Source of the DNA: Scilla litardierei
Lineage: Eukaryota; Streptophyta; Magnoliopsida; Asparagales; Asparagaceae
NCBI GenBank assembly: GCA_030789695.1
Contig: CM061132.1
Coordinates: forward strand, 32,450,418 to 32,514,417
Length of the DNA stretch: 64,000 nucleotides
Direction of reading: 5' to 3'
Below, piece by piece: positions 10,591 through 19,862 of the stretch; the stretch's first letter is position 1, and every line of letters begins with the position of its first letter. Both the position numbers and the translations under genes were made by a program. Under the pieces are notes generated by a model that worked only from the letters and a program-made list of their open reading frames with translations, was not told where the DNA came from and made no database searches.

Positions 10591-10917
10591 TGGGTTTCGT
10601 GTGTATACTCGAAGGCATGGCCGCACCCGAAACCCTCCCGCATAGCCGCGTACGCACCCCTCTTCCTCTTGGGCCGGTTTAGGGTTTGAAAGGGTATTTT
10701 GGGTAATTGTTTAGGATGGTGTTTATTCTTAAGCGAGAGCTAGCTGTCGCGAGGTTTTCATGCTATTATTGATATTTGAGTGACTCCATAGATTAGATGA
10801 GTGCAGACGTCCTCTCATTGGCGTCTTAGAAGGAGAATACACCTCTCTTGTATTCATTTATCTAGGTTCGTGACACTTTTCTCTATAAAAATTGCAACTT
10901 TGTTCTCGGATCTATCA
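10588..10917 (+). repeat. R1 3' LTR
   Basis: 330 bp, TGATGGGTTTC to TCTATCA. It has a single copy of the 44-bp unit that is doubled in the 5' LTR, and it is otherwise very similar. Confidence 0.9.
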
Positions 10918-11465
10918 AAAGTCATGTAAGATGTGCTTCTTCCAAACCCTCTCACATGTTGACCTTGAAGATTAGGTCAAGTAAACTTCATGTGCCTGAA
11001 CTCCTTTCAATAATGACACATCAGCTTCTCGGTAGATGCACTTGCCTCTGATATATCAGTCTCCCGAATTTAGCATGTATCTCCTTCAGACACGAACACC
11101 AATACATTCACCATCTCTACCTCTTCTACTGGTTCCTTCGCAAACACCTCAATATCCACACATGCTGCCAAAGTCATGTTGTGTGGCTAACGCTGATCTC
11201 ACCCAAACTCCCTATCATAAGACTCCAACTATTCTTTGAAAACATCTGGTGTGATGTGTGAGGAGTCCCTGACAAAGAAAGTTGAGTGCTACAACTTATG
11301 ATTTGAGGATGTTCCGTTACATACTCCGGATATAGACTCTTAAAGAATATCAAGACTGTCACTGCTCCTTCATTTTTTTTAATCCATCGAGATCGGAAAG
11401 ATGAAGTTCAGCTCCTCATGTAACTTTAGAAATCTTTAGAAATCTGTCTAATGCTAAGATGACGG
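10918..11465 (-). pseudogene. copia 1 gag, middle part with zinc knuckle
   Basis: On the minus strand, 11030-10930 reads LMCHYCKEFRHMKFT followed by a stop, the gag zinc knuckle (C-x2-C-x4-H) just before R1. Upstream, toward 11465, is weakly gag-like sequence without a long frame. It joins the protease segment at 4967 once R1 is removed, and the gag N-terminus at 19372 once the solo LTR is removed. Confidence 0.65.
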
Positions 11466-11736
11466 TGTAATGACCCATTATCGTTTCATTTAAAAGGCCA
11501 ACTAGGCCCATGTCAACCGGCCATTTCTTTTTCAAAAACCCAAATCAGCACTATCTCTCTCTCTCATTTTCTCTCCAGTCACCCACTCTCAAAGAGGACC
11601 CGACCCGTGCTTTGTTTCGCCCCTCCTCTCGCGGCAATCAACTGAGCAGTCGATGATACAAATTTAAAAAGAAGAAGAATCCCTAACCCAATTCAAACCC
11701 CTTATATCCAGCGCCGCCACCTCTCGACGAGGATTC

Positions 11737-12169
11737 TGATACGATCCGCTTGGATCGATCACACAAATCGATTTAAAGTGGAAAATTAAAAAGAGGGAAA
11801 TATTTTTAGGGTTTTGAGATTAGAGAAACAAGAGGAATCAAGGGATAAAAGCCTCTTTCGAGAGGAGAGCAAAGCCTCTTTCGAGAGGAGACTTGCTCTC
11901 CGAGCTTTTGATTGAACGGAACAAAAGCCTAAAGATCCTTCACTAAGGATGCCCAAGAGTTTCTCAACAATCTAAGCATAAGCAAAATACAATGGGGGCT
12001 AGCCCTAATAAAGAGAAAGAGGGGATTTACTAATTTGGCCTAGAGTGACCAAAATACCCCTAAAGCTAATAATAACTAATTTACGCCTCCCCGTCTCCTC
12101 CTGCGCACGTAAGTGATCGTGGGTGGTCCCTCCACGTCCGCCGCACGTGATGCGGCATGGTCCGCATCA
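11737..12169 (-). repeat. R2 3' LTR
   Basis: 433 bp, TGATACGATCC to GTCCGCATCA. It is 22 bp longer than the other LTR because a GCCTCTTTCGAGAGGAG unit is doubled (about 11850-11893). Each unit is itself palindromic (CCTCTTTCGAGAGG). Confidence 0.95.
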
Positions 12170-12224
12170 ATACCCCCCGTAGAAGAGCCACCTTGTCCTC
12201 AAGGTGGAAGTCCGGAAACTGCTA
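12170..12224 (-). promoter_or_regulatory. R2 polypurine tract and LEDKV box
   Basis: On the minus strand the end of pol reads FHLEDKVALL after a TAG, then a purine run ACGGGGGGTAT borders the 3' LTR. The CACCTTGAGGACAAGGTGG segment is a near-palindrome shared with R1, TRIM1, TRIM2 and the element at 59016. Confidence 0.7.
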
Positions 12225-12980
12225 CTGAACAACGTCGAACGCCTCCCACGTGGCATCGCAGTCCGGCAACCCCGCCCAATGTATCAGTACCTCCTGCCGA
12301 CGCCCCGGACCCTGGCGCACCGCCCTGACGTCCAGCGGCTCCATCATCACCTCCATGTCCTCTATCGGTGTCGGTGGAAATGTGGATGACACCGTCTGCT
12401 CTCCAATGGCACGGCGAAGCTGCGAAACATGAAAAACTGGATGGATCGTCGCCGTCGTGGGTAACCTCAGTCGGTAGGCCACTTGGCCAATCTTGGCCTC
12501 AACCTCAAAGGGCCCAAAGAATCTGGCAGCTAGCTTCTCATTCCTTCTCCTCGCCACTGATCTCTGTCTGTATGGCCGCAGCTTGAGATATACCATATCT
12601 CCTTCCTGAAAGCTCACATCTCGTCGATGTCCATCTGCCTTCGCCTTCATCACCTGCTGAGCCCGTAGCAAGTGCTTCTTCAGCTCGTCTAGCATCCCAT
12701 CCCTCTCCTCCATGTAACCCTCCACCAACGAGACTGGTGACTGTCTACTTCCGAATCGAATCAGCTCTGGTGGATCTCTTCCATATAAGACCCGGAAGGG
12801 GGTCGTCCTTGCTGCTGAATGGTACGAAGTATTGTACCAATACTCCGCCCAAGCCAACCAGCGGTACCACTGTCGCGGTGTCTCCGATGCAAAACATCGC
12901 AGATACGTCTCTATACTGAGATTAACCACCTCCGTCTGCCCGTCTGTCTGGGGGTGATAGGCGGTACTCCTCTTCAACAC
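12222..12980 (-). CDS. R2 integrase C-terminus with chromodomain
   Basis: This 252-aa open frame starts LKRSTAYHPQTDGQTEVVN (third part of the integrase catalytic core), then DMVYLKLRPYRQRS, FGPFEVEA, HPVFHVSQLRRAIG and a chromodomain ending EVLIHWAGLPDCDATWEAF (residues about 205-250). It is separated from the preceding RNase H-integrase frame only by TAG at 12987-12989, where the relatives have a Gln codon. It would act as the targeting part of integrase. Confidence 0.9.
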   Translation of the reverse strand: MLKRSTAYHPQTDGQTEVVNLSIETYLRCFASETPRQWYRWLAWAEYWYNTSYHSAARTTPFRVLYGRDPPELIRFGSRQSPVSLVEGYMEERDGMLDELKKHLLRAQQVMKAKADGHRRDVSFQEGDMVYLKLRPYRQRSVARRRNEKLAARFFGPFEVEAKIGQVAYRLRLPTTATIHPVFHVSQLRRAIGEQTVSSTFPPTPIEDMEVMMEPLDVRAVRQGPGRRQEVLIHWAGLPDCDATWEAFDVVQ

Positions 12981-12986
12981 CGTTCC

Positions 12987-14096
12987 CTATACCCGGAACA
13001 ACTCCCGCCAAAACCCGCTCAAGAACACCTGGTCCCGGTCAGACACTAGAGACCCAGGGATCCCATGCAACCGTATCACCTCCCGAGTAAATGCCTGGGC
13101 CACCGAAACTGCCGTGTACGGGTGTTTCAGCGGTATGAAATGTGCGTACTTACTCAGTCTGTCCACCACTACGAAAATCACCGAGTACCCCTCCGACCTG
13201 GGTAATCCCTCGATGAAGTCCATGGTCACCTCCTCCCACACTCGCTCAGGCAGAGCCAACGGCTGCAACAACCCTGCAGGCGCCATGGCCATGTACTTGT
13301 GACGCTGGCAGACATCACAAGCCGCCACCAAGAGGGCGATCGCCTTCTTCATCCCCTGCCAGTAAACCTCTCGGGCCATCCGCATGTAAGTCTGCTGCAC
13401 CCCGGAGTGTCCCCCGATCCCTGAACCGTGGAATTCCTGAAACAACACTGGTATGAAGGTCGACCTCCGCGGTAAGACCAACCGCCCCTGGTACAACAGC
13501 CTGCGTCCCTCCAAAGCGTACCCCTTCGGCGCCTCCCCGCCGCCCTGTAATCGCTCCCTGATCTGCCTCAGCTCTGGGTCGGTCTCTGCCTCCTGTAACA
13601 TGGGCTCCCCGTCAAGCCACATTGGTAACGAGAGTGCCCTCAGGTGCACTCCCTCCTCTCGTCGAGACAAGGCGTCAGCCGCCTTGTTCTCCAACCCGGG
13701 CATGTACTCAATGACAAACCGGTACCCCACCAGCTTCGAAAGCCATCGTTGGCGCTCCTCAGTCACCAACCTCTGCTCAAGTAGGTACTTGAGGCTCCTC
13801 TGGTCTGTCCTGACAACGAACTCTCTCCCCAGTAGGTACGGCCGCCACTTCTGCACCGCTAACACGATCGCCATCAACTCGCTCTCGTACACCGACTTCA
13901 GCCGGGCTCTAGCAGAAAGCACGTGGCTGTAGTAGGCTACGTGCCGCCCCAACTGCATCAACACCGCCCCCAAACCTACACCTGATGCATCCGTCTCCAC
14001 CACAAACGCCATGCTGAAATCAGGCAGCGCCAGCACCGGGGCCGTAGTCATGGCCACCTTCAAGGCCTCAAAGGCCTTGGTTGCTTCCTCCCCCAA
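12987..14096 (-). CDS. R2 RNase H and integrase (broken from RT by a frameshift)
   Basis: This 369-aa open frame covers RNase H ([59 protein letters not shown]) and then the integrase zinc finger ([14 protein letters not shown]) and core ([41 protein letters not shown]). The catalytic residues I can see are present. It ends ELFRV then TAG. The frame to its N-terminal side overlaps at 14060-14096 in another phase, so one small indel separates it from RT. Confidence 0.9.
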   Translation of the reverse strand: MGEEATKAFEALKVAMTTAPVLALPDFSMAFVVETDASGVGLGAVLMQLGRHVAYYSHVLSARARLKSVYESELMAIVLAVQKWRPYLLGREFVVRTDQRSLKYLLEQRLVTEERQRWLSKLVGYRFVIEYMPGLENKAADALSRREEGVHLRALSLPMWLDGEPMLQEAETDPELRQIRERLQGGGEAPKGYALEGRRLLYQGRLVLPRRSTFIPVLFQEFHGSGIGGHSGVQQTYMRMAREVYWQGMKKAIALLVAACDVCQRHKYMAMAPAGLLQPLALPERVWEEVTMDFIEGLPRSEGYSVIFVVVDRLSKYAHFIPLKHPYTAVSVAQAFTREVIRLHGIPGSLVSDRDQVFLSGFWRELFRV

Positions 14097-14302
14097 GCGA
14101 ACTCATCCTTCTTCAAAAGGTCAGTAAACGGCCGTGCAATCGTGCCGTACCCCCTCACGAACTTCCGGTAGTAGCCCGTCAGCCCAAGAAAACCCCGCAA
14201 CGCCCTCAAAGAAGTAGGCACTGGCCAGTCCAACATGGCCTCTATCTTCGCCCTGTCCGCCGCTACTCCCCTCGCCGACACCACGTGCCCAAGGTACTCT
14301 AT
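14060..14302 (-). pseudogene. R2 RT thumb / connection segment
   Basis: Between the TAG at 14303-14305 and the frameshift near 14090 the frame reads [23 protein letters not shown] and [17 protein letters not shown], the standard end of a gypsy RT. It is continuous with the upstream 627-aa frame apart from that one stop. Confidence 0.85.
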
Positions 14303-16186
14303 CTACCGCTGGCCGAAGCTACACTTCTTCCGGTTCGCATACAACTGTTGCGCCCCCCGCTCCTGGAAGACTGTCTCCAAATGTCCTACGTGATCCTCTA
14401 TAGTCCTGCTGTAAACCAAGATGTCGTAGAAGAAAACCAAGACGAACTTCCTCAAGTACGGCCGAAATACCTCGTTCATCAAGGCCTGGAAGGTGGAGGG
14501 AGCATTCGTCAAGCCGAAAGGCATGACGAGAAACTTGTAGTGCCCCTCATGGGTGCGGAACGCCGTCTTCGGCACGTCCTCGGGCCTCATCAAGATCTGG
14601 TGATAACCCGCCTTCAAGTCGATCTTCGAGAACACAACTGCGCCATGCAGCTCATCGAGCAGCTCGTCGATCACGGGAATGGGAAATCTGTCAGCCACAG
14701 TCTCCTTGTTCAGCGCCCTATAGTCGACGTAGAACCTCCAGCTCCCGTCTTTCTTCTTCACCAACAGTACTGGTGAAGAGAAAGGACTCACACTGGGCTG
14801 GATCACTCCTGCCTGCAGCATCTCCCCGACCATCCTCTCAATCTCGTCCTTCTGCACATGAGGATATCGGTACGGCCGTACGTTCACTGACGCTGCTCCA
14901 TCTCTCAAAACTATCGCATGCTCATGTCCCCTCTCCGGTGGTAGTCCCTGCGGGTCCTGAAAGACCTCCTGAAATCGCTCCAGCACCTGCTCAACCACCT
15001 CGGAAACCCCTGTCGGCTGCTCCTGCTCCACTCCAACTGCACGGCACTCCACCATGTACCCCTCTCCTTCCCTCTGTAAAGCCCGAGTAATGGCCTTGAA
15101 GGCCACCAACGAAAAGCATAGGGTGGGGTCCCCTGTGAGTACCACCGTGCGGTCTCCCTCCTCGAACTCCATCCTGAGACGTTTCCAGTTCACCCGCACG
15201 TCCCCTAACTTCTTCAGCCACTGCACGCCCAGTATGATATCGACATTCCCCAGCTCCAGGGGTAAGAAATCCTCCATAATCTGCACCCCCTGCAAGGTCA
15301 AACATAACCCCTTGCAGAGCCCCTTGCTCTCCTCCATCTTCCCAGTTCCCAACAACACAGTGAACTTCTCCATGGTGCTCAACTGCAGCCCATGCCGCTC
15401 CACCACTCGGCTAGAGATGAAATTGTGGGTGGCCCCACTGTCTATCAGCACAGTCACCGCCATATCGCCCAACCGTCCTGACAACTTCATGGTGTGGTTC
15501 GGTGTGAACCCCACCACGGAGTTCAGGGAGACCTCCGCGAAGTCTAGGTGAGACTTCTCCTCATCCTCAAGTGGCTCCACCCCGGACTCCTCGTCATCCC
15601 TACACTCCTCCTCATCCGGCACCATGGTAATCTGTAGCAGGCGGCTCGCACATCTGTGGCCAGGGGTGAACTTCTCATCGCAACGAAAACACAGCCCCTT
15701 GACACGCCTCTCCCTCACCTCCGCCTCCGTCATTCGTCGTCCAAGAGTAGCAGGACGAGTCTCTCCCCTCGCCTCTGGTACACCGGTAGGTGCCCTCGGT
15801 GCTGCCGCTGCTGGCGTGGGTCGGGAATTTTGGGTCCCCCAAGTCCCACGTATCCTCCTCTCCTCCGTATCTTTTTCCTCCGCCTTCTGCGCGAGGCGAA
15901 TCAGGTCCTCCAAGCCCCCCGGGCTCTGCATCCTCAGCTCAGCTCGAATGGAGGGCTTGAGCCCCCCATGAAGTTTCCCATGAGCGCCTCCTCCGTGACC
16001 CCAGACACTCGGCCCGATAGTAGCTCGAACCTCCTGACAAAGTCCCGCACCGTTCCCTCCTGCCTGAGCACCCGGAGCTGCTCGTAAAAATCTCCCCCTG
16101 GGGTCTCCTGGAATCGGTCCATCAAGTAGGCTGTCAAATCCGTCCAGGAGGAAAAAGGGCTGCGTGCGACCTTCCACCGGTACCAC
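14303..16186 (-). CDS. R2 gag C-terminus, zinc knuckle, protease and RT
   Basis: This 627-aa open frame has a capsid end, then zinc knuckle CFRCDEKFTPGHRC, protease VTVLIDSGATHNFISSR with the catalytic Asp kept, linker, and RT with [29 protein letters not shown] and MPFGLTN. The RT active site reads FFYDILVY where the family has FFDDILVY: the first Asp is Tyr (codon 14426-14428), which should abolish polymerase activity. It stops at TAG 14303-14305. The first ~60 codons run in a frame different from the capsid frame at 15934-16218. Confidence 0.9.
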   Translation of the reverse strand: MVPVEGRTQPFFLLDGFDSLLDGPIPGDPRGRFLRAAPGAQAGGNGAGLCQEVRATIGPSVWGHGGGAHGKLHGGLKPSIRAELRMQSPGGLEDLIRLAQKAEEKDTEERRIRGTWGTQNSRPTPAAAAPRAPTGVPEARGETRPATLGRRMTEAEVRERRVKGLCFRCDEKFTPGHRCASRLLQITMVPDEEECRDDEESGVEPLEDEEKSHLDFAEVSLNSVVGFTPNHTMKLSGRLGDMAVTVLIDSGATHNFISSRVVERHGLQLSTMEKFTVLLGTGKMEESKGLCKGLCLTLQGVQIMEDFLPLELGNVDIILGVQWLKKLGDVRVNWKRLRMEFEEGDRTVVLTGDPTLCFSLVAFKAITRALQREGEGYMVECRAVGVEQEQPTGVSEVVEQVLERFQEVFQDPQGLPPERGHEHAIVLRDGAASVNVRPYRYPHVQKDEIERMVGEMLQAGVIQPSVSPFSSPVLLVKKKDGSWRFYVDYRALNKETVADRFPIPVIDELLDELHGAVVFSKIDLKAGYHQILMRPEDVPKTAFRTHEGHYKFLVMPFGLTNAPSTFQALMNEVFRPYLRKFVLVFFYDILVYSRTIEDHVGHLETVFQERGAQQLYANRKKCSFGQR

Positions 16187-16440
16187 GCTAAGGCCTCTCC
16201 CTCAAAATAGATGCCCACCGCCTTCAGGACCTCCTCCTCGGTAAATCACATCGTCTGGAAGTACCTCTCTGCTCTATAGATCCACCCGTCGGGGTCGCTC
16301 CCCTCAAAAACGGGCATCTTCAGTTTCTTCAGCCGCCTATCGGCGTGGAATTCTGCTTCTCCCCGTCTCTCCTGGTCCCAACGCCTATCTCTGTGGTCCC
16401 TGAGGAGATCGTAGTCCTTATCTGCATACTCGTCCTCCGG
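15934..16440 (-). pseudogene. R2 gag capsid segment
   Basis: MGIYFEGEALAWYRWKV, FQETPGGDFYEQLRVLRQ and VRDFVRRFELLSGRVSG match the Retrotrans_gag capsid domain. A stop (TGA near 16247) separates it from the upstream LKMPVFEGSDPDGWIYRAER segment. Confidence 0.8.
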
Positions 16441-17250
16441 TCACAAGGGTCTACCGTCTGGTCCCAGCCCATGAGGTCCCCCAAAAGCTGCAGTAGCTGG
16501 TCGCTGCCCTCCTCGACCCCCGAATTGACCCCCCGGTCCTCGACCTCGCCTCGGAAACACCCCAGTGCCCTCCCGAAGACCTCCTCCTGCTGGCCGCCTC
16601 CTGTCGACAGCCCCTAGGGCTTCTTCCACTACCGCCGGAACCCCCAGGGGCCAATCGGAGCCCCTGGGGTCACGGCCGCCCACACCCGCCTGCGCGCGGC
16701 CCCCCAGCGCCCATTCGGGGGCCGCGCGGGGCCTCATCCAATGAGGCGGGGCCGCGCCGCCCCCGGAGTGGGCTCGCGACCCTCCCGGGGGGTTCGCCGG
16801 CCCTGGCCGACCCCCTGGGGGGTTCGTCGGGTCTGGGCGGCCCTCCGGGAGGGTCCCCAGGCCCCGTCGCCCCCCGCGCGCGCTGTCGCGGCTGCCCCTT
16901 TCGTCGCTGTCGCCCGGTTTCGTGACCTCCGAGGTCCCGACTATTGTAAACTGCGCCGCCACCCTTGCATCTCGCGCCCTTAACTCTTGAACTTCCAGAT
17001 CTGAGTCATCTTCCTCCTCCGTCCAAGATTTCTTCCCCTTTCCCTTAACTAGGGTTTGCAAAATCTCCATGATTTTGATTTGATTTGCTTCACTTTTTGC
17101 ATGCTTCTCTTCTTGGGCACGGTTGTTTTCCTCTATCCTCTTCTCAAGTCGATCGCTCATCGTCTCCATCGTGGATCCGATCTCCTTGGTGATTTCTTCA
17201 TGTAGGGCTTGAAGCTTTTCCTCGATGGTGGCTCTCGTACCTTGCGCCAT
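16441..17250 (-). CDS. R2 gag N-terminus with GC-rich linker
   Basis: This 269-aa open frame starts 14 bp after the primer site. Residues about 5-75 are a charged coiled coil (EEKLQALHEEITKEIGS). From about residue 105 the protein turns into Gly/Arg/Pro-rich repeats (RPDPTNPPGG, RPGPANPPGG) encoded by the GC-rich block 16550-16920. The frame ends before the capsid, so gag is interrupted. Confidence 0.8.
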   Translation of the reverse strand: MAQGTRATIEEKLQALHEEITKEIGSTMETMSDRLEKRIEENNRAQEEKHAKSEANQIKIMEILQTLVKGKGKKSWTEEEDDSDLEVQELRARDARVAAQFTIVGTSEVTKPGDSDERGSRDSARGGRRGLGTLPEGRPDPTNPPGGRPGPANPPGGSRAHSGGGAAPPHWMRPRAAPEWALGGRAQAGVGGRDPRGSDWPLGVPAVVEEALGAVDRRRPAGGGLREGTGVFPRRGRGPGGQFGGRGGQRPATAAFGGPHGLGPDGRPL

Positions 17251-17263
17251 TGGATCTTATGAG

Positions 17264-17276
17264 CTCTGATACCAAT
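17264..17276 (-). promoter_or_regulatory. R2 primer binding site (iMet)
   Basis: On the minus strand ATTGGTATCAGAG follows directly after the 5' LTR. This is a perfect match to the plant initiator-tRNA primer site core. Confidence 0.9.
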
Positions 17277-17687
17277 TGATACGATCCGCTTGGATCGATC
17301 ACACAAATCGATTTAAAGTGGAAAATTAAAAAGAGGGAAATATTTTTAGGGTTTTGAGATTAGAGAAACAAGAGGAATCAAGGGATAAAAAGCCTCTTTC
17401 GAGAGGAGACTTGCTTTCCGAGCTTTTGATTGAACGGAACAAAAGCCTAAAGATCCTTCACTAAGGATGCCCAAGAGTTTCTCAACAATCTAAGCATAAG
17501 CAAAATACAATGGGGGCTAGCCCTAATAAAGAGAAAGAGTGGATTTACTAATTTGGCCTAGAGTGACCAAAATACCCCTAAAGCTAATAATAACTAATTT
17601 ACGCCTCCACGTCTCCTCCTGCGCACGTAAGTGATCGTGGGTGGTCCCTCCACGTCCGCCGCACGTGATGCGGCATGGTCCGCATCA
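17277..17687 (-). repeat. R2 5' LTR
   Basis: 411 bp, TGATACGATCC to GTCCGCATCA, partner of 11737-12169 with few substitutions visible by eye. Confidence 0.95.
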
Positions 17688-19371
17688 GATTCCTCTTCAA
17701 TAAGAACTCTACCCGTTATCTATTTACGTGTTTTCTTCTTCTATTTAAGTGATGCACAGCTCTAGAGTTTTCTCTTGTGAAAATTGATTCCTTCCCTTTT
17801 AAAAGTTTTCCGATTGACTTCCAATTTGGTTTCTCGATTTCTAGGGAGTCTTCTACGGTGCACGGTAGACCATATTTACCCTAAACTTCGATTATTTCTT
17901 TCATGCATTTTTATTTGCCGGGAAGTTGGGGTTTTTCAGAAATTTGTTGGATGTTTTGTGATGGAGATGATGATTCGTTGCAGTATAAAAGGGATTTCTT
18001 CCTTATAATAGAAAAAGGCATCCCACGAGCAAGGTGTCAACTTACGTCGCAGCTCGTGTCGTCGATTTGGGATTTTGGGGGTTTTTTAGGGTTGGCCAGT
18101 AATGGGTTTTTCTCCCTGACATCCTGTCGACTATTGTGGTTCCTTTGTCTCTTGAGGTGTTCAGTCGGCTGTGATTTACCTTTGAAGATTTCTTGTCGGC
18201 TGTGATTTTCTCCTGAAAATTTCTGTCGACTGTTTAAGTGAACAATCTGATGTGGCTGTCTCTTTTCCTATGGGCTTCGGTCCAGATAGCATAAGGTACG
18301 GACTTTTGTTGGATTTTAAGTGCAGCTCAAGATCTCTAGCTGTTCATGTTCTCAGAATTTTTCGGGATTTTTTCTCAGGCTGGTAAACCCTAGAAACCTA
18401 TTCTTGGATGCTTAATAACACGAATCTGATCCCACAGTTGTCTAAATACTTTTAAAATGATTTAATTTGGTTTTTAATTGATTGAATATTGAATGATTTA
18501 GAGATGTGTTGGAGTATATTGAATGGAGTACTCTTTTAATATAGGAAATTGACTTATCTAATTGTTATAATTAGAAGAAAAACTTTGTACTTAGAATTGT
18601 GCACTGAAAGTTAATGTTTATGGACTATTTGATACATTAGATTTATTGCTATAGACAATACAGTTTTATGCATGATTCTTTTACCTAGTTTTAGTAAGTA
18701 TAGAAATAGAGGATAACTGCAATAGAAATTGAAATAGATATAACAGACACATGGGGTTTTGGGAACTCATAATTAAATATAAGAAGAGCGGCAAAGACCA
18801 CGCTCATTGATTGAATTGACGGGATCCTATATCGACATCTTTGGACCATGGAAGTTAGGGCACATGTGAGATCACATGTGGACCCGATGTGGTTCTTTAG
18901 TTCGCTCTTTCCCTTTATATTGTGAGTATAATAAAATTGAAATGCTTTAGATAGACTTATATTAGTGTTTAGTTGTTATTGTCACGTTAGGGATAGGGTT
19001 GCATGTAAAGTTATAATTGTTGTTTATTGTAAATATCGACTACCTCATTCTCTTTTAAATGTTTTTCAACAGGTAGCGAACTAGTGTTCGAGGAGTCTGA
19101 AATTCCAGTTGAGCGTGTAGACTTCTGAAATCAGTTTTGTAAGGAGAGTTTTTATATTTTTAGTTGCTTTTTTTCTGTAGAGTGAGAGACTATTAGTTTT
19201 TCTTTCAGTTATGCTTTTGTACACCCATGAAGATTGAGTAAAAGATAATTCCATTTATAAAATTTTCCGTTTAGTTCTATATTGTTTTCAATGGTACAAT
19301 GCAAGACCTGCACAAATAATAAAAAATGTAACAATAAAAAATGTAATGGCACCCGGACATGGGGCGTTAAA

Positions 19372-19683
19372 GACGGCTTCTCTCCTAGCTGGCCTTTTCA
19401 AACTAGCTATGATATATCATAAGCTTTGAAAAATTGTTCTTTCCAGAATACAAAGTTTCCAACATTGCCCAAATCTCCTTCGGCATCTTATGCTTGATCA
19501 TAAAATCCTGAATCTCATGATTCCTGAAATTTAGTATGACTATTTATCTCACCATCATTCCTCTTCAATTCAGCTGCACCGTCGAAGATTATCATCCTTA
19601 CCACTACCCTCAAGATGAGTCTTCACCAAATACTTCCAATGATTTTTATTAGTACAGCTAATGTTCTGATCGGTAATCTTCAT
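19372..19683 (-). pseudogene. copia 1 gag N-terminal part
   Basis: On the minus strand from about 19683: MKITDQNISC, WKYLVKTHLEGSG, then QDFMIKHKMPKEIWAMLETL and YSGKNNFSKL. This is the copia gag (UBN2-type) pattern of 'a--kevWd-Le--Y-gkn'. It stops at the solo LTR boundary, and its continuation lies at 11465. Confidence 0.75.
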
Positions 19684-19763
19684 GAAAATGAAGCTATATA
19701 TGACCTAAACTCAGATTCTAAATATGCCTTGTAAGCACCTCATTCCTGCTAATAATAGACAAC

Positions 19764-19862
19764 TAAACCAAATGCCAACTAACGCCAAATGCCAAACACC
19801 TAATTAAACGCCAAATGCCAAACATCTAATTAAATGCCAAACGCCACTCACCAAACAACTAA
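19764..19862. repeat. short tandem repeat, about 25-bp units
   Basis: Three to four degenerate units containing AACGCCAAATGCCAAACA and CTAATTAAA. It lies upstream of the copia gag, possibly in a leader or LTR that I could not otherwise delimit. Confidence 0.7.

Larger units (their letters stand above)
4968..10917 (+). mobile_element. Ty3/gypsy chromovirus R1, Reina-like, complete with both LTRs
   Basis: The element has a 374-bp 5' LTR, primer binding site, gag, protease, RT, RNase H, integrase with chromodomain, purine tract and 330-bp 3' LTR in that order. It is flanked by GAAGT (4963-4967) and AAAGT (10918-10922), a 5-bp target duplication with one mismatch. The RT reads [22 protein letters not shown] and ELLDELHGA, the pattern I associate with the Reina clade of chromoviruses. 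All coding parts carry stops or frameshifts. It is inserted in copia 1. Confidence 0.9.
11737..17687 (-). mobile_element. Ty3/gypsy chromovirus R2, Reina-like, complete with both LTRs
   Basis: The element is on the minus strand with 5' LTR 17277-17687 and 3' LTR 11737-12169. Perfect 5-bp duplications GATTC flank it (11732-11736 and 17688-17692). Its protein order and motifs match R1 and it is nearly intact, so it is probably the younger of the two. Inactivating changes are two TAG stops in pol, a frameshift near 14090, gag frame breaks and loss of one RT active-site Asp. It is inserted in the long solo LTR. Confidence 0.95.
11466..19371 (+). mobile_element. solo LTR (about 1.95 kb, Tekay/Del-like ends) split by R2
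   Basis: The outer ends TGTAATGACCC (11466) and GGGGCGTTAAA (19371) are flanked by perfect GACGG duplications (11461-11465 and 19372-19376). Once R2 (11737-17692 including one GATTC) is removed, 271 + 1679 bp of LTR remain. TGTAAyGmCCC...GGGGCGTTA ends are typical of long Tekay/Del chromovirus LTRs; the clade call is by ends only. There is no internal coding, so this is a recombination remnant. A TATA-like CTATTTAAG lies near 17741. Confidence 0.85.
2391..19683 (-). mobile_element. old Ty1/copia element 1, split by three insertions
   Basis: Copia domains run in proper order on the minus strand across three separated blocks: gag N-terminus 19683-19372; gag middle and zinc knuckle 11465-10918; protease, integrase and reverse transcriptase 4967-2391. 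The gaps are exactly the solo LTR 11466-19371 (target duplication GACGG) and chromovirus R1 4968-10917 (GAAGT/AAAGT). This shows that copia was there first. The RNase H part and the 3' LTR are missing where the hAT begins. No 5' LTR was found with confidence upstream of 19683. Confidence 0.75.

Noticed and set aside
14081..14776. 231-codon plus-strand frame, and 15054-15551, 13453-13932 and 12222-region plus frames
   Set aside because: They lie antisense to clear RT, protease and integrase coding of R2; GC-rich coding often leaves the reverse strand open.
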